The notes: a model not told the origin generated them from the sequence alone. DNA of 64,000 nt from Lathyrus oleraceus (GCF_024323335.1 NC_066585.1:81381359-81445358); one strand, 5' to 3'; counted from the first letter of the stretch, positions 46,607-56,730 are shown. A program made the numbers and translations.

Positions 46607-46825
46607 AATTGGCGTCTCCTCTTAAGCCCTACACAGGGGCGCCAATTGGATTGGCTAGGGCACCTGCCCTAGCCAATCCAATTGACGCCTCCATTCAATT
46701 TTTAAGAGGAGTCTCCAATTCAATTGGTGACTCCTCCTAAAAGTGGGGTAGTTTGGGATTTTTTTTGAAACCAGAGATATTTTGGGAATTTTCTTGAAAC
46801 AATGAATTATTTTTGTAAAAATTTC
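46607..46825. repeat. MULE right terminal inverted repeat
   Basis: Inverted copy of the left end, with an extra ~35-bp self-complementary insert GGCTAGGGCACCTGCCCTAGCC (46651-46672 region) inside the GGATTGG segment. The outer 100 bases are the best conserved. Confidence 0.88.
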
Positions 46826-46834
46826 ATTTAAATA

Positions 46835-47051
46835 GACTATAAATTAAAAAACCAATAAAACTACTTCTCACTATTATAATCTGACTTAGATCTATGTAAG
46901 ATAAGTCATACAATTTTAATTATAGTTCTCCTTGCACATACTTATTATCAATTTTGTTGATATAATAATGTATCATATTTGATTTGATTGAAGAGTTAAA
47001 TATGATTTTCTTCTCCATAAATAGACCATAAATCAATTCTAGTCTTGCAAT
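46835..47051. other. AT-rich spacer without recognised features
   Basis: No gene or repeat recognised between the MULE and the duplicated block. Confidence 0.5.
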
Positions 47052-47550
47052 TTTTTTTCTAAATTCTAACCAAACCAATCTGATTGTTCAAATAATGCAT
47101 ATAAAGCAACACCTAATGAATCCATCACGTACCAATAATGAAAAAACAAAAAGTATCCTATGCAACACAAGAAACCTTAATAAAATAAATTGTATAAGGA
47201 GTAACTCTTGTCGTTATATAATGTAGTTTTTCTCAAATTTTTATAAGAAAATGATGCAGTCATGGGAGTACAAGAAATAACCGGACATCCGTACATGAAT
47301 ATATTATATTTTTGAGAATTTGGTAAATGCATATTTTGATCCGACGGCTAGGATTGAAATATAAAAATAAAACAATATAAAACGATGCTGAGCGACAAAT
47401 GACAACAATAATCAGACAAATGTGTACTCCCTCCATATTATTTAATAAATTAAAAAATTAAAAAAAAAATTATATAGTAAAATATAAGATGGAGGGAATA
47501 TATTTTTATTTTTATTTGGTTCTTAATATCTAATTTAATAGGTCTTGTTA
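47052..47550 (+). repeat. SAUR-upstream copy of the duplicated block
   Basis: Matches 27297-27660 in ordered blocks (TTGTTCAAATAATGCATATA, CCGGACATCCGTAC, ACGGCTAGGATTGAAATAT). It has about 60 extra bases around 47215-47270 and the Stowaway insertion at 47427-47498 that the other copy lacks. Confidence 0.75.
47427..47498. mobile_element. 72-bp Stowaway-type MITE
   Basis: Begins CTCCCTCCAT and ends ATGGAGGGAA, inverted with one mismatch, flanked by TA (47425-47426 and 47499-47500). The CTCCCTCC terminus and TA target are the marks of Stowaway elements mobilised by Tc1/mariner transposases. The middle is A/T-rich. The paralogous block at 27.6 kb has no such insert. Confidence 0.82.
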
Positions 47551-47618
47551 TTTACTCTGATCATTATTATAAATGAATTTGATTTCTTTGATATATTTGA
47601 CTGTTATTGTATCTAGTC

Positions 47619-47629
47619 CATATATAAAA
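47619..47629 (+). promoter_or_regulatory. candidate TATA box of the SAUR gene
   Basis: TATATAAAAG lies about 270 bases upstream of the ATG. It is the best TATA-like string in the AT-rich region, but other AT runs exist. No canonical TGTCTC auxin response element was found between it and the ATG. Confidence 0.3.
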
Positions 47630-47895
47630 GAAAAATTTAAATTTATTTATAATAATGATAGAAGAGTATCAAATAATTAAAATTCTTATAATAAATCCCT
47701 TCAATTCCGGAATGGGACGGCAGTGGTCACTCCCCACTGAGCCTGCAGACCCCACCATGCAATTGATTCCGTAACACGTCTGTACGAACATTATACACTG
47801 CATCCTAACTATTTCTCTTTAAAACGGAACCTATACCGGCCTCCACTTTACCGTTTTTTTCCCGCAATTCAGTGAACCAAGAGCTTTCTCACAAG

Positions 47896-48219
47896 ATGAA
47901 GGTGAAGAAGGGATGTCTAGCAGTTCAAGTCGGTTCAGAGGAACACCACTCTCAACAAGATGCTACTGTCACTGATTCTCAAAGGTTTCTCATCCCTATT
48001 TCGTATCTCTATCATCCTCTTTTCAACAATCTTCTCGACATGGCTTACGAGAGTTATGGCTACAACACGGATGGCCCCCTCAAACTGCCTTGCTCGGTTG
48101 ATGAATTTCTTCACCTACGGTGGCAGATTGAAAAAGAATCAACACACCACCACCACCAACACAACCACCATCATCACCATCACTATCTCCCTTACGCCTT
48201 GTATTTCAACTCTTGTTAA
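47896..48219 (+). CDS. SAUR family protein (small auxin up RNA)
   Basis: Single-exon, 107 residues, ATG 47896 to TAA 48217-48219. An in-frame GTG lies 24 bases upstream, but ATG followed by MKVKKGCLAVQVG is the normal SAUR start. The core domain is clear: KGCLAVQVG, QRFLIPISYLYHPLFNNLL, AYESYGY, GPLKLPCSVDEFLHLRW. A loop of about 14 residues (SEEHHSQQDATVTD) precedes QRF. The C-terminus has a His-rich tail (ten or more His in the last 25 residues) that is not part of the domain. SAURs are known to inhibit PP2C-D phosphatases, keeping the plasma membrane proton pump active and favouring cell expansion; several are auxin induced. This gene is the only evident host gene in the window, and transposons occupy both sides. 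It appears intact. Confidence 0.92.
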   Translation: MKVKKGCLAVQVGSEEHHSQQDATVTDSQRFLIPISYLYHPLFNNLLDMAYESYGYNTDGPLKLPCSVDEFLHLRWQIEKESTHHHHQHNHHHHHHYLPYALYFNSC

Positions 48220-48318
48220 TAATAATAGTAATAATAATGATAATACTCACTTTCTGTTGTTATGCTACTCTGTCTTTTATTTATATTTTTAATTTCTCTT
48301 GTTCTTTAATCTTAAGAC

Positions 48319-48345
48319 ATAGATGAGATGACTCTGCTTTTTGTA
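48319..48345 (+). promoter_or_regulatory. DST-like element in the SAUR 3' UTR (tentative)
   Basis: ATAGAT at 48319-48324 followed by TTGTA at 48341-48345 resembles the conserved ATAGAT...GTA core of the DST element that destabilises SAUR mRNAs. The upstream GGA part is not obvious. Confidence 0.3.
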
Positions 48346-48348
48346 TTT

Positions 48349-48354
48349 AATAAA
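48349..48354 (+). terminator. polyadenylation signal candidate for SAUR
   Basis: AATAAA lies 130 bases after the stop codon, just past the DST-like motif. Confidence 0.45.
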
Positions 48355-48359
48355 ATTAC

Positions 48360-48790
48360 TAGAGAAATACTACTATGCTAAGAAATAAAACTTCATTCTA
48401 GTTTATTTTTATTTTTATAATAATTATTTTAATATGTATAGATATCATGATAATTATAAGGCTTTATGCTGCTTTTAAGACACGTCAACTTGCAACTCAT
48501 TAGAAGGGCATCTATGATTAGCTATGAATTTTTTGTTGTATGTTTTACATTAGGGGTTTATGAGGGTTGGGTTGGACCGGGTTCGGCCTAACCCGTTATT
48601 CAACCCATTCAAAATTTAATGGACTGAGTTCGCCGTTCAATCGTAATTTCATTATCAAAACCGGTTTGAACCGACCCGTTCATTAATGAGTTGGATTCGC
48701 GGGTTGTATTTCAAATAAAAAATATATTTTTTATTATTCTTTTTGTCGATTTAAAAAAAATGATTTTAATATAATCATACTCATTTATAT
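48360..48790. other. intergenic; GC-richer repeat segment at 48550-48710
   Basis: 48360-48540 shows nothing. 48550-48710 (GGTTGGGTTGGACCGGGTTCGG, AACCCGTTATTCAACCC, AACCGGTTTGAACCGACCCG) has the alternating GGGTT/AACCC style of subterminal regions of hAT MITE-like elements. A second half or TIR was not found. The copia element starts at 48791. Confidence 0.35.
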
Positions 48791-48982
48791 TGAGATATAT
48801 TTAGGAAAAGATATTTTAGGAAAAGATATATTTAGGAAAATAATTGCTAGGATATATCTTTACATATCTGTCTAGTTGTTTCCTAATTTTCAAATCTCTA
48901 AAGATATGATATTTGATGTACTGGTATTATAAATATGGTTACCTATGATTGATAATACAGAGGCTAATTTACCAATTCTTCA
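48791..48982 (+). repeat. 5' LTR of copia element
   Basis: 192 bp. Starts TGAGATATATTTAGGAAAAG, with that AGGAAAAGATAT phrase repeated three times in the first 50 bases. Ends in CA directly before the PBS. The start is shared with 53382-53401. Confidence 0.75.
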
Positions 48983-48995
48983 TGGTAATCAGAGC
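48983..48995 (+). other. primer binding site of copia element
   Basis: TGGTAATCAGAGC is the initiator tRNA-Met type PBS (TGGTATCAGAGC) with one inserted A. Confidence 0.75.
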
Positions 48996-49026
48996 TTGAG
49001 AACGTTTTTCTCAAGAATAATTTGAT

Positions 49027-50236
49027 ATGGTTGGCGGTGAAACCCCACCACCACCACCACCAACACCTAAGATTGAACCTAATTCACCATATTACCTCGG
49101 ATCGCAAGACCGACCGGGAGACTTCATCACACCCACCCGCCTAACGGCAGATAATTATGAATCCTGGGCAACCGACATAGAAACGGCATTAGAAGCTCGA
49201 AGGAAATTCGAATTTTTGGATGGCTTGATCAATAAACCGTCACCCCTTGCACGAAGTCTGATTGGACGGCGATTAATGCGATGCTCATATCGTGGATCAC
49301 GAATACGATAGATCCTGATTTGAAGACATCCTTGTCCAAATTCAGGGAGGCTAAACCTTTTTGGGATCACCTCAAGTAGCGTTTCGCACAAACTAATGGT
49401 CCCCGCATTCAGCAATTGCGTTCTTCAATCTCAAAGTGCGAATAGACCAAATTAATGCCCGTTTTTGTGTACTACGGCAAGTTGCATACTTTGTGGCAGA
49501 AACTTGATCGACACGAGCCCTTGATCTCGTGTTCTTATTGTGCTTCGTGTTTGGCGGGGAAATTGCACGAGGAGCGTCGAGCACAAGCACAACTACATGA
49601 TTTTTTGATGGGATTGTATCCTGAATTTTATTCTTCCTTATGCACAAACATATTATCACAAGACCCTCTTCCGAGTCTTGATAGAGCATACCAGTTGGTT
49701 ACACAAGAGGAACATGCGCGTACACCGAAGCAAGAAGTCGAGTCTAAACCATCTGAGGAAATTGGGTTCGCTGTACGAGTAGGGGAAGGGGTTGACCGTG
49801 GTCGGGGACGAGGTTCTGCCAGGCCAGTGTGTTCTCTGTGCAAGAAAGTAGGTCATGAAGCCCCGGGTTCCTGGGCGAATTCGGTCTGTGGTCATTGCAA
49901 GAAGAAGGTCCATCCGGAGAGCCGTTGTTTTGAGCTTGTGGGTTATCCGGATGCCTGGCCCGAGAGCAGGAAGACCCCTACAATGGGGAAGGAACGTGGC
50001 CAAGTGCGTGCTAATGCTGCTGCAAGTTCGTCTACTTCGAACTTGGGTCAATTGTTCACACTCGAGCAATGGAAGGCTATATCGGGTCTTATTGGTAATG
50101 CTCAAATCCCCGACAATAGATTGAATGGTAAGTTTGATGCATTGTCTTGGATTATTTATACCGGAGCAACTCACCATATTACAGGAGAAAGCTCTTGGTT
50201 ATTTGACACACAATTTTTTTTAAATGCCCGATTGGT
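49027..50236 (+). pseudogene. copia gag and protease (broken)
   Basis: ATG 49027 starts MVGGETPPPPPPTPK, then LTADNYESWATDIETAL and EFLDGLINKP, typical copia gag. At about 49245 the frame shifts; in the new frame come SWITNTIDPDLKTSL, a TAG (49377) and another (49443), then LHDFLMGLYPEFYSS. A CCHC-type knuckle CGHCKKKVHPESRCF precedes the protease. The protease motif reads WIIYTGATHH: the catalytic Asp of D-T-G is Tyr (50157-50159). Another frame change follows near 50230. Not functional. Confidence 0.85.
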
Positions 50237-51530
50237 TTGCCGAATGGTGAAAAAGTAAATGCCACTTTGGTGGGATCTGTTCGTTTATCGGACAAGATTA
50301 CTCTCATCGGAGTCCTTTATGTTCCAAATTTAAGTTGCAATTTACTTTCTGTCTCTCAACTTAATGATGATTTACAAACTATCGTCCAATTTGATTCTCA
50401 TATTTGTTCTATACAGGACCAAACGAAGGAGCTGATTGGAACGAGAATTAAGAGAGAGGGATTGTACTACTTTAGCAAACCGAGATTCGTGTCTACTGTT
50501 AAAGTTACATCAAACTTGGAGTTGTGGCATCGTCGACTCGGGCATCCTTCGGAAAAAGTAGTTAAGATGATTCCTCATGTCAGTAGTAATAAATATCATT
50601 TGGATAAGGGATGTGAAGTGTGTATGCGTGCTAAGCATCCTAGAGATAAATTTCATTTAAGTGATAATAAAGCTTCTCGAATTTTTGAGAAAATACATTG
50701 TGATTTGTGGGGCCCGTATAGACATGCTTCTTCATGTGGAGCTCGTTTTGACAATAGTTGATGATTTTTCGAGAGCGGTTTGGATTTATTTGTTAGTCGA
50801 TAAATTAGAAGTATTTTAAATGTTTATGGATTTTGTTACTATGGTTGATAGACAATTCTCTCAAACAATTAAAGTTATTCAAAGTGATAACAGGTCTGAG
50901 TTTAATTGTTTGCTTGAATATTTTAATGCAACCGGAATTTTATTCCAAACTTCTTGTGTGGGTACTCCGCAACAAAATGGGAGAGTTGAGAGGAAGCATA
51001 AACATATCTTGAATGTTGGCCGGGCATTGCGTTTTCAAGCAAAATTTCCTATCTATTTTTTGGGGGAATGTGTTCTTGCTGCTGCTCATTTAATCAACTG
51101 TACCCCTACTCCTCTTTTACTGAATAAAACACCTTTTGAAATACTTTTTGATAAACCCCCCTGTTTTGGTGCTGTTCAAACCTTTGGGTGCTTGTGTTAT
51201 GCACATAATCAGAAAACTAAGGGAGATGAATTCGCTAGTCGAAGTCAAAAATATGTCTTTGTTGGATATCCGTTCGGTAAAAAGGGTTGGAGACTGTTTG
51301 ATTTGGATACAAAAGAATTTTTTGTTTCACAAGACGTAAAATTCTTTGAGGAAGTGTTCCAGTTTGGGTGTCTGGAGGATGTAAACACCATGGATAATGA
51401 ACATGTTGATCAAGAAATTCATGAGGATTTTGCTGAATTAATTTTGGACAATGAAATTGAGGTTGGAGAATTCTTGGGTCAACAGCAAACCCAACCCAAC
51501 GTTCAAACATCAGACCCAACATCTCCTTAG
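50237..51530 (+). pseudogene. copia integrase (broken)
   Basis: 50237-50761 has the pre-integrase zinc finger: ELWHRRLGHPSEKV ... CEVCMRAKHPRDKF, and the first DDE Asp region EKIHCDLWGPYR. A frame change at about 50745 is followed by VDDFSRAVWIYLL, a TAA (50817-50819), then IKVIQSDNRSEF (second Asp), GTPQQNGRVERKHKH (Glu), PFEILFDKPP and FVGYPFGKKGWRLFDLDTKEFFVSQDV. A TAG (51528) ends this stretch, but the same frame continues into RT. Confidence 0.85.
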
Positions 51531-53372
51531 ACCTCACCGACGCCGGCTGGGCCGAATCAAGAACAACCTATACCAGCACCTGATCAGGCTGTTGGGCCTT
51601 CGTCTACATCAGCAGCTCCAGCAGTCCGTGAGCAGGAAATGGGTTGCGAGTTTCGAGAAAAATTCCCTAACACCTTGTATCGGGACTTTGTGACACATAC
51701 GATTTTTGCTAATAGTACATCCTCATCTTCTTCCTCTTTCGATCTCTCCCAAGGTACTCCTTATCCTTTAGCACATTATATAAATTATGACAATTATTCT
51801 GTAAATTATCGGAGATTTCTTGTAGCTATTATCAAGGGTAATGATCCTAAATCCTTTAAAGAGGCTATGAAGTACGACAGGTGGAGACAATCAATGAAAG
51901 AGGAAATCCAGGCTCTTGAGGACAATAGAACATGGACTTTGGAACATCTCCCACCGGGAAAATGTGCTCTTGGTAGTCGATGGGTGTACAAGACCAGATA
52001 TTTATCAAATGGGGATATTGAGCGCCTCAAACCAAGATTGGTAGTGTTGGGCAATCACCAACATGAGGGTATTGATTGCATTGAAACATTCGCTCCAGTG
52101 GCCAAAATGACTACGGTTTGTGTCTTCTTAGCAATAGCAGCTTCAAAAAATTGGGCATTGCACCAGATGGATGTCCATAATGCCTTCTTGCACGGTGATC
52201 TAGATGAAGAGGTGTACATGAAATTACCTCCCAAATTTGAGAGTTCAGAATCGTCTTTGGTGTGTCGGTTGCGCAAGTCATTGTATGGCATGAATCAAGC
52301 TCCTAGGTGTTGGTTTGCAAAATTGGTGTCAGCTTTGAAAGGTTATGGTTTTCTTCAATCCTACTCAGGTTACTCTCTCTTCACATATACTTAAGGCACT
52401 GTTCGCATTAATGTCTTGGTTTATGTGGATGATCTTATTATTTCTGGGAATGATTCCACTGCACTTACTATTTTCAAAGCTTATCTCAATGATTGTTTCA
52501 AAATAAAAGACCTGGGAAGTCTCAAACATTTTTTAGGAATTGAAGTGGCTCGTAGCTCATTATGATTGTTTCTGTGTCAACGAAAGTACATTTTGGACAT
52601 TATTTCTGAAATAGGTTTATTGGGAGCAAAGCCAAACGCGTTTCCCATTGAGCAGAACCATAAGCTTGGCCTTGCTACTGGTGAATTTGTGCCGGATCCC
52701 GAGTCATATCGACGGCTTGTGGGTTGTCTGATTTATCTTGTGGTCACTCGACCAGACTTGGCTTATTCGGTCCATATTTTATCTCAATTTATGCAAGAAC
52801 CTCACATGGAGCATTGGGAGGCGGTCCTTCGAGTCGTTCGTTATTTGAATCCCGGTCAGGGTATTTTGCTTAGTGAAGATAGTGAGTTGACTTTGGAAGG
52901 TTGGTGTGATTCGGAATGGGCAACTTGTCCCCTTACTCACCATTCTCTGACATGATGGATAGTGTTTTTAGGCCAATCTTCGATTTCTTGGAAGACGAAG
53001 AAACAAAATACGGTTTCCCGGTCCTCTGTCGAAGCTGAGTACATGTCTATGGCCGCGGTCACTGGTGAATTAAAGTGGTTAAAAGGACTGTTGTTGAGTT
53101 TGGGTGTTCATCATCCTAAGGCAAATAAATTATTTTCTGATAGTGAGTCTGCGTTGCATATTGCAAAAAATCCATTTTTTCACGAGCGAACAAAACATAT
53201 TGAAATAGATTGTTATTTTGTTCGGGATGCAATAATTGAGGGTTTGATTTCACCATCTCATGTCTCCACATCGTCTCAATTGGCGGACATTTTCCCAAAA
53301 GCTCCCGGGAAGGCTCAATTTGAGTTTCTCCTTTCCAAGTTGGGCATTTTTGAATCCCATGCTCCAACTTGA
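51531..53372 (+). pseudogene. copia reverse transcriptase and RNase H (broken)
   Basis: All in frame with 50820. RT: WRQSMKEEIQALEDNRTW, GSRWVYKTRY, ETFAPVAKMTTV, LHQMDVHNAFLHGDLDEEVYM, SLYGMNQAPRCW. Then TAA 52392, LVYVDDLIISGND with the YVDD active site intact, a TGA near 52563, and RRLVGCLIYLVVTRPDLAY. RNase H: CDSEWATCP, then TGA 52953, SISWKTKKQNTVSRSSVEAEY, DSESALHIAKNPFFHERTKHIEID, ending LADIFPKAPG. Four stops in all. The motifs are otherwise well kept. Confidence 0.88.
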
Positions 53373-53401
53373 GGGGGGTATTGAGATATATTTAGGAAAA
53401 G

Positions 53402-54180
53402 TAAATAGGGACAAATAATATTTAATTTTTGCTTTATTTGTTTTATCAATAAGATTTGAATTTTTATCTCATTTTTGCATTTTTGCATTGACTTGATCAA
53501 TATCTAGAGATAATATCTAGGGATGTTTTAGGCATTTCAATTGATTATGTAACCCTAAAATTCTCATTATAAATGACCATTGGCAAATGATTGGAGAACA
53601 ACACAAAAGGCCTTCAACCAATTCACAAAAGACAAATGACGCATTTATCCTACTCTCTCTCTCTCTCACTCTTATTTTTCACCAATCAAGAGCGCCCTAC
53701 TAATGTTCATACATATCATCTCTCAATCTTGAATTGAAAAGCAAGAGAAAACAAGGGAGACTTGGCACATTTTCAGACTGTGAACCTTTTTTATTTCCCT
53801 CCTAGACCATCTCCCTCACCATTTTAGTTCAGAAGTCCTCAACATTTTTCCTTCACAAACCCACGTACATAACACTACTCCCTTATCATGTTACACAATG
53901 AAACCCAACCATTCAAAAAATCTTCAACCTTCATCACTAAACATAATCCATTTCCAAGCCACCTTTCTTTTTAAGTCATGCTCACATTTCATGAAAAACC
54001 ATATTTTTCTTCATGTGAAATAACCATCTTATTTTTCATGTGAAACAAACTCCATCACTCATCTCACCACCAAAGTCACACTCTTTACGATTGTGAGTGC
54101 AAATTTCCATTAGATGTATTTTGCATGATGTCAAAACTAGGATACTTTAGTGTTAATGTATATTAGACGATATCCTCTTA
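53402..54180. other. spacer without recognised gene
   Basis: Begins abruptly where the copia 3' LTR breaks off. Contains a (TC)n run at 53653-53667 and AT-rich text; no protein or structural RNA recognised. Confidence 0.4.
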
Positions 54181-55722
54181 TTCTCATTGTAAACCTTAGC
54201 ATTAGGAAGCATAAAAGTATTTGGGAATAAGTTGGAAAAGGTTTCATGCATCCAAAACAATTTTTGTGAAAAAATCAACCTATAGGTCGACACATGCATA
54301 TTTCAGGTCAACACATAGAAGAAATTTTATTTCTATGTGTCGACACATTCGACAGTACATGACATTTATAGGTCGGCAACACATGACCTCTGTTAGATGT
54401 GCCACCTCTATAGGTCGGCACATAGGAAGCACATGACCTTTACAAGTCGACGCATGACCTGTATATGTCAGCACATGCATCAAACAGGTCGGCGTATGGG
54501 TTTCACAGGTCGGCCTATGCAACAAAATTTTCCAAAAAATCATGATTTTTTAATTTTTTTGTTGCATTTCTTTTGCCTCCAAACATGCATGCATATAAAT
54601 ACTTCATACATGCATCATTTTCTAGTAAGGCTTCTAGAGAGTGAAACCTATACAAAACCAGGTTTCCAAAGCATCTCATCATCTTCAACCTTCATTCTAT
54701 GTATACACACAAACAAACTACAAATAATCATTTTTTGGGTGCCATATAGAATTAGGGTTGATAACGTCCAATTTATGATTGGTGAATTGTAAATTGGATT
54801 GAGAACTTTGAGGGTTTCAACTAAGAAAACCGAGTTTGGTTTTCCTTTAAGATCGACTAGGGATTTGAAGGTTTTGAACAAGATTACTCAATTTGGATTT
54901 GATCGAGTGAAAACTTTGAAGAACAATGGTTTCTTGCAAAGGAGTAGCGTGCGACAGTGGATTATATTGGTAAGTCTTGGGTTTAAGCAATTATGTGTTT
55001 TGGATTCAATCGAGTGAAAGCTTTGAAGAACAAGGGGTTTCTTGCAAAGAAGTAGCATGAAAGGGTGAATCAAATCGGCATTATTGGGTTACTTGATTAA
55101 GGTTTTATCAAGTTAAGAGAAATTGTTAGAATCAACATCAAGCTAGGGTTTGTGTGATTGGATTTCTGCATTTTTCTTGTATACACTTTTTACGAAGTAA
55201 TGTTAATTACACTATCTCAATTGTAATTTTAATTGAGGGCAGACGTACCCATAACAAGGTTGATTAGGGAACATCCTAAACAAATCCTTGTGTACTCTCT
55301 CTATCTCTCTTTTATTTCCTGTTTTGCAAATTATTGATTTCATTGATCGTGTGATCAATTTGTTTGGATAATAATTTCGAACATATTTTGAAATTGGTGT
55401 TGTTAAGTTGATCACAATTTCTTAGGTTGTGATTGTGTTTTAAGATCAATAATACCACATAAAATTCCAAACAATATCGATTGCACACTAGGTGTTTGAC
55501 AAATTGTATCAATTGATTTTTGTGCGAATTATCATTGGAAGTAGACTATCCTTGTTGCTTTGCATTCAAATGACTTTGATTATTTGTGTTTCGACAATTT
55601 ACGATTCATTATCATATTTTGATTACTATTACGCATATCCAAGCTTTTCAAAACTATTTTTGTCAATGTTTTTAACTCGGGATCTATTCACCCCATATAG
55701 ATATAAGCTTATCGTCTAACAA
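54181..55722 (+). repeat. SIRE/Maximus-like LTR with degenerate repeats
   Basis: Lies upstream of a SIRE-type gag. 54281-54520 contains about nine irregular copies of AGGTCG(G/A)C(A)CATG. 54899-54960 and 55009-55070 are a 110-bp-spaced duplication (GAGTGAAA.CTTTGAAGAACAA). The right border is set near 55722 by a decayed tRNA-Met type PBS (TTGTATCATATC, 55724-55735). The left border is approximate. Confidence 0.5.
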
Positions 55723-55772
55723 GTTGTATCATATCTAGGTTGATTTTGTGCTTAATATTTTCTTATTAGATA

Positions 55773-56730
55773 ATGGATACCGAGCCTAAAGGGGCGTACA
55801 ATAGAGCACTAATTTTCACAGCAAAAATTATCGCTATTGGAAAGCTTGTACGCCTATCTATATCAACTCGGTTGATAAGGGTGTATGGGACATCATCATC
55901 AATGGTCCAAATGAAATACAATAACCAGCTGTGAAGGCATCATCGTAACAAAACCTGAAAATCAATGGAATGATAATGATAAGAAATTGTGGTCTTACGA
56001 TTAGAAAGCACAAAACATTCTCATATCCGCACTCGATGTTGATGAATTTTATCGTGTTTCCCATCGTGAAACCGCCACATCTATGTAAGACACATTACCA
56101 GGTAGGATCAATACATTGAATAAAGAGTTTGAACTCTTTCATATGAAGCATGGTGAAACCATTTCCGAAATGCAAAAGAGGTTCACACATCTTATTAACT
56201 GATTGAATGCTCTAGGTAAGCATATTTCCAATGATATTGCTACTAATAAAGTTTTGAGGTGTCTTAATAGGGAATGGAAACCCAAGGTCATCACAATCAA
56301 GGAGGCGAATGATCTTAAAGTACTTGATCTCACTACTTTGTTTGGAAAATTGGAAGAACATGAGCAAGAACTCACTTGCTTGAGAAAACATGAAAAAAAA
56401 AGCATGAGAAGAAGATAAATAATGGGAAAGTTAAATACAAGGAGGAAGAGAAGAAGTTTATTACTCTAAAGACTTCAAGCTGAAAGTCCTCAAACAATGA
56501 GAAAAGTGATTGTGAAATGAGTGATGACGAGAAATATGATGCTGAGGACATGAGGTATAATGTGTCTTGTCATTATTGGGGCAAGAAAGATCACACTATT
56601 GAAAAATGCAAGTTTATGAGACTCTTTATTCCCAAAGATACTTTTCAATGGATGCGCAAATGCAACCTTGTTCTCACTCACCCTCAAGGACCCAATGAAT
56701 ATTTGGTACCTAGCACTTTTTGTTGATTTT
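55773..56730 (+). pseudogene. SIRE/Maximus-like copia gag (broken)
   Basis: Starts ATG 55773 (MDTEPKGAYNRA). Shifting frames then give the SIRE gag order: ENQWNDNDKKLW-like text, FELFHMKHGETISEMQKRFTH, then 56203-56415 intact with NALGKHISNDIATNKVLRCL, PKVITIKEANDL and LFGKLEEHEQELTCL. The zinc knuckle near 56572-56613 reads CHYWGKKDHTIEKC: the second Cys is Trp and the Gly before His is Asp, so zinc binding is unlikely. Stops throughout. Confidence 0.7.

Larger units (their letters stand above)
42380..46825. mobile_element. Mutator-like element (MULE) carrying a plant mobile domain gene
   Basis: 4446 bp bounded by inverted repeats that both begin G-A-A-(C/A)-TTTTTAC-(G/A)-AAAATAATTCA. They are flanked by the direct repeat ATTTAAATA (42371-42379 and 46826-46834), the 9-bp target size of MULEs. 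Inside are a plant mobile domain gene on the minus strand (44735 to 42682), a MULE transposase on the plus strand (44754 to 46150) and a 100-codon minus-strand ORF (46572-46270). Both main genes are damaged. The element is bounded precisely by TIRs and target duplication, so all three genes moved as one unit. Confidence 0.9.
48791..53401 (+). mobile_element. degenerate Ty1-copia retrotransposon
   Basis: A short 5' LTR (48791-48982, TGAGATAT...TTCTTCA), PBS, gag, protease, integrase, RT and RNase H in copia order (integrase before RT), then a polypurine tract GAGGGGGG (53371-53378). The 3' LTR is only its first ~20 bases (53382-53401). Multiple stops and three frame changes show it is old or fast decaying. 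No target duplication can be defined because the 3' end is missing. Confidence 0.88.

Noticed and set aside
47500..47895. Auxin response element TGTCTC/GAGACA before SAUR
   Set aside because: No exact copy seen between the Stowaway element and the ATG.
47896..48292. Second frame of 110 codons over the SAUR gene (47960-48292)
   Set aside because: Shifted shadow; SAUR frame has the conserved domain.
48550..48710. Complete hAT MITE
   Set aside because: GGGTTGG/AACCC style fits, but no pair of terminal repeats or target duplication was found.
54221..54792. His/Arg/Thr-rich frames in both strands
   Set aside because: Generated by the AGGTCGGCACATG motif array in an LTR.
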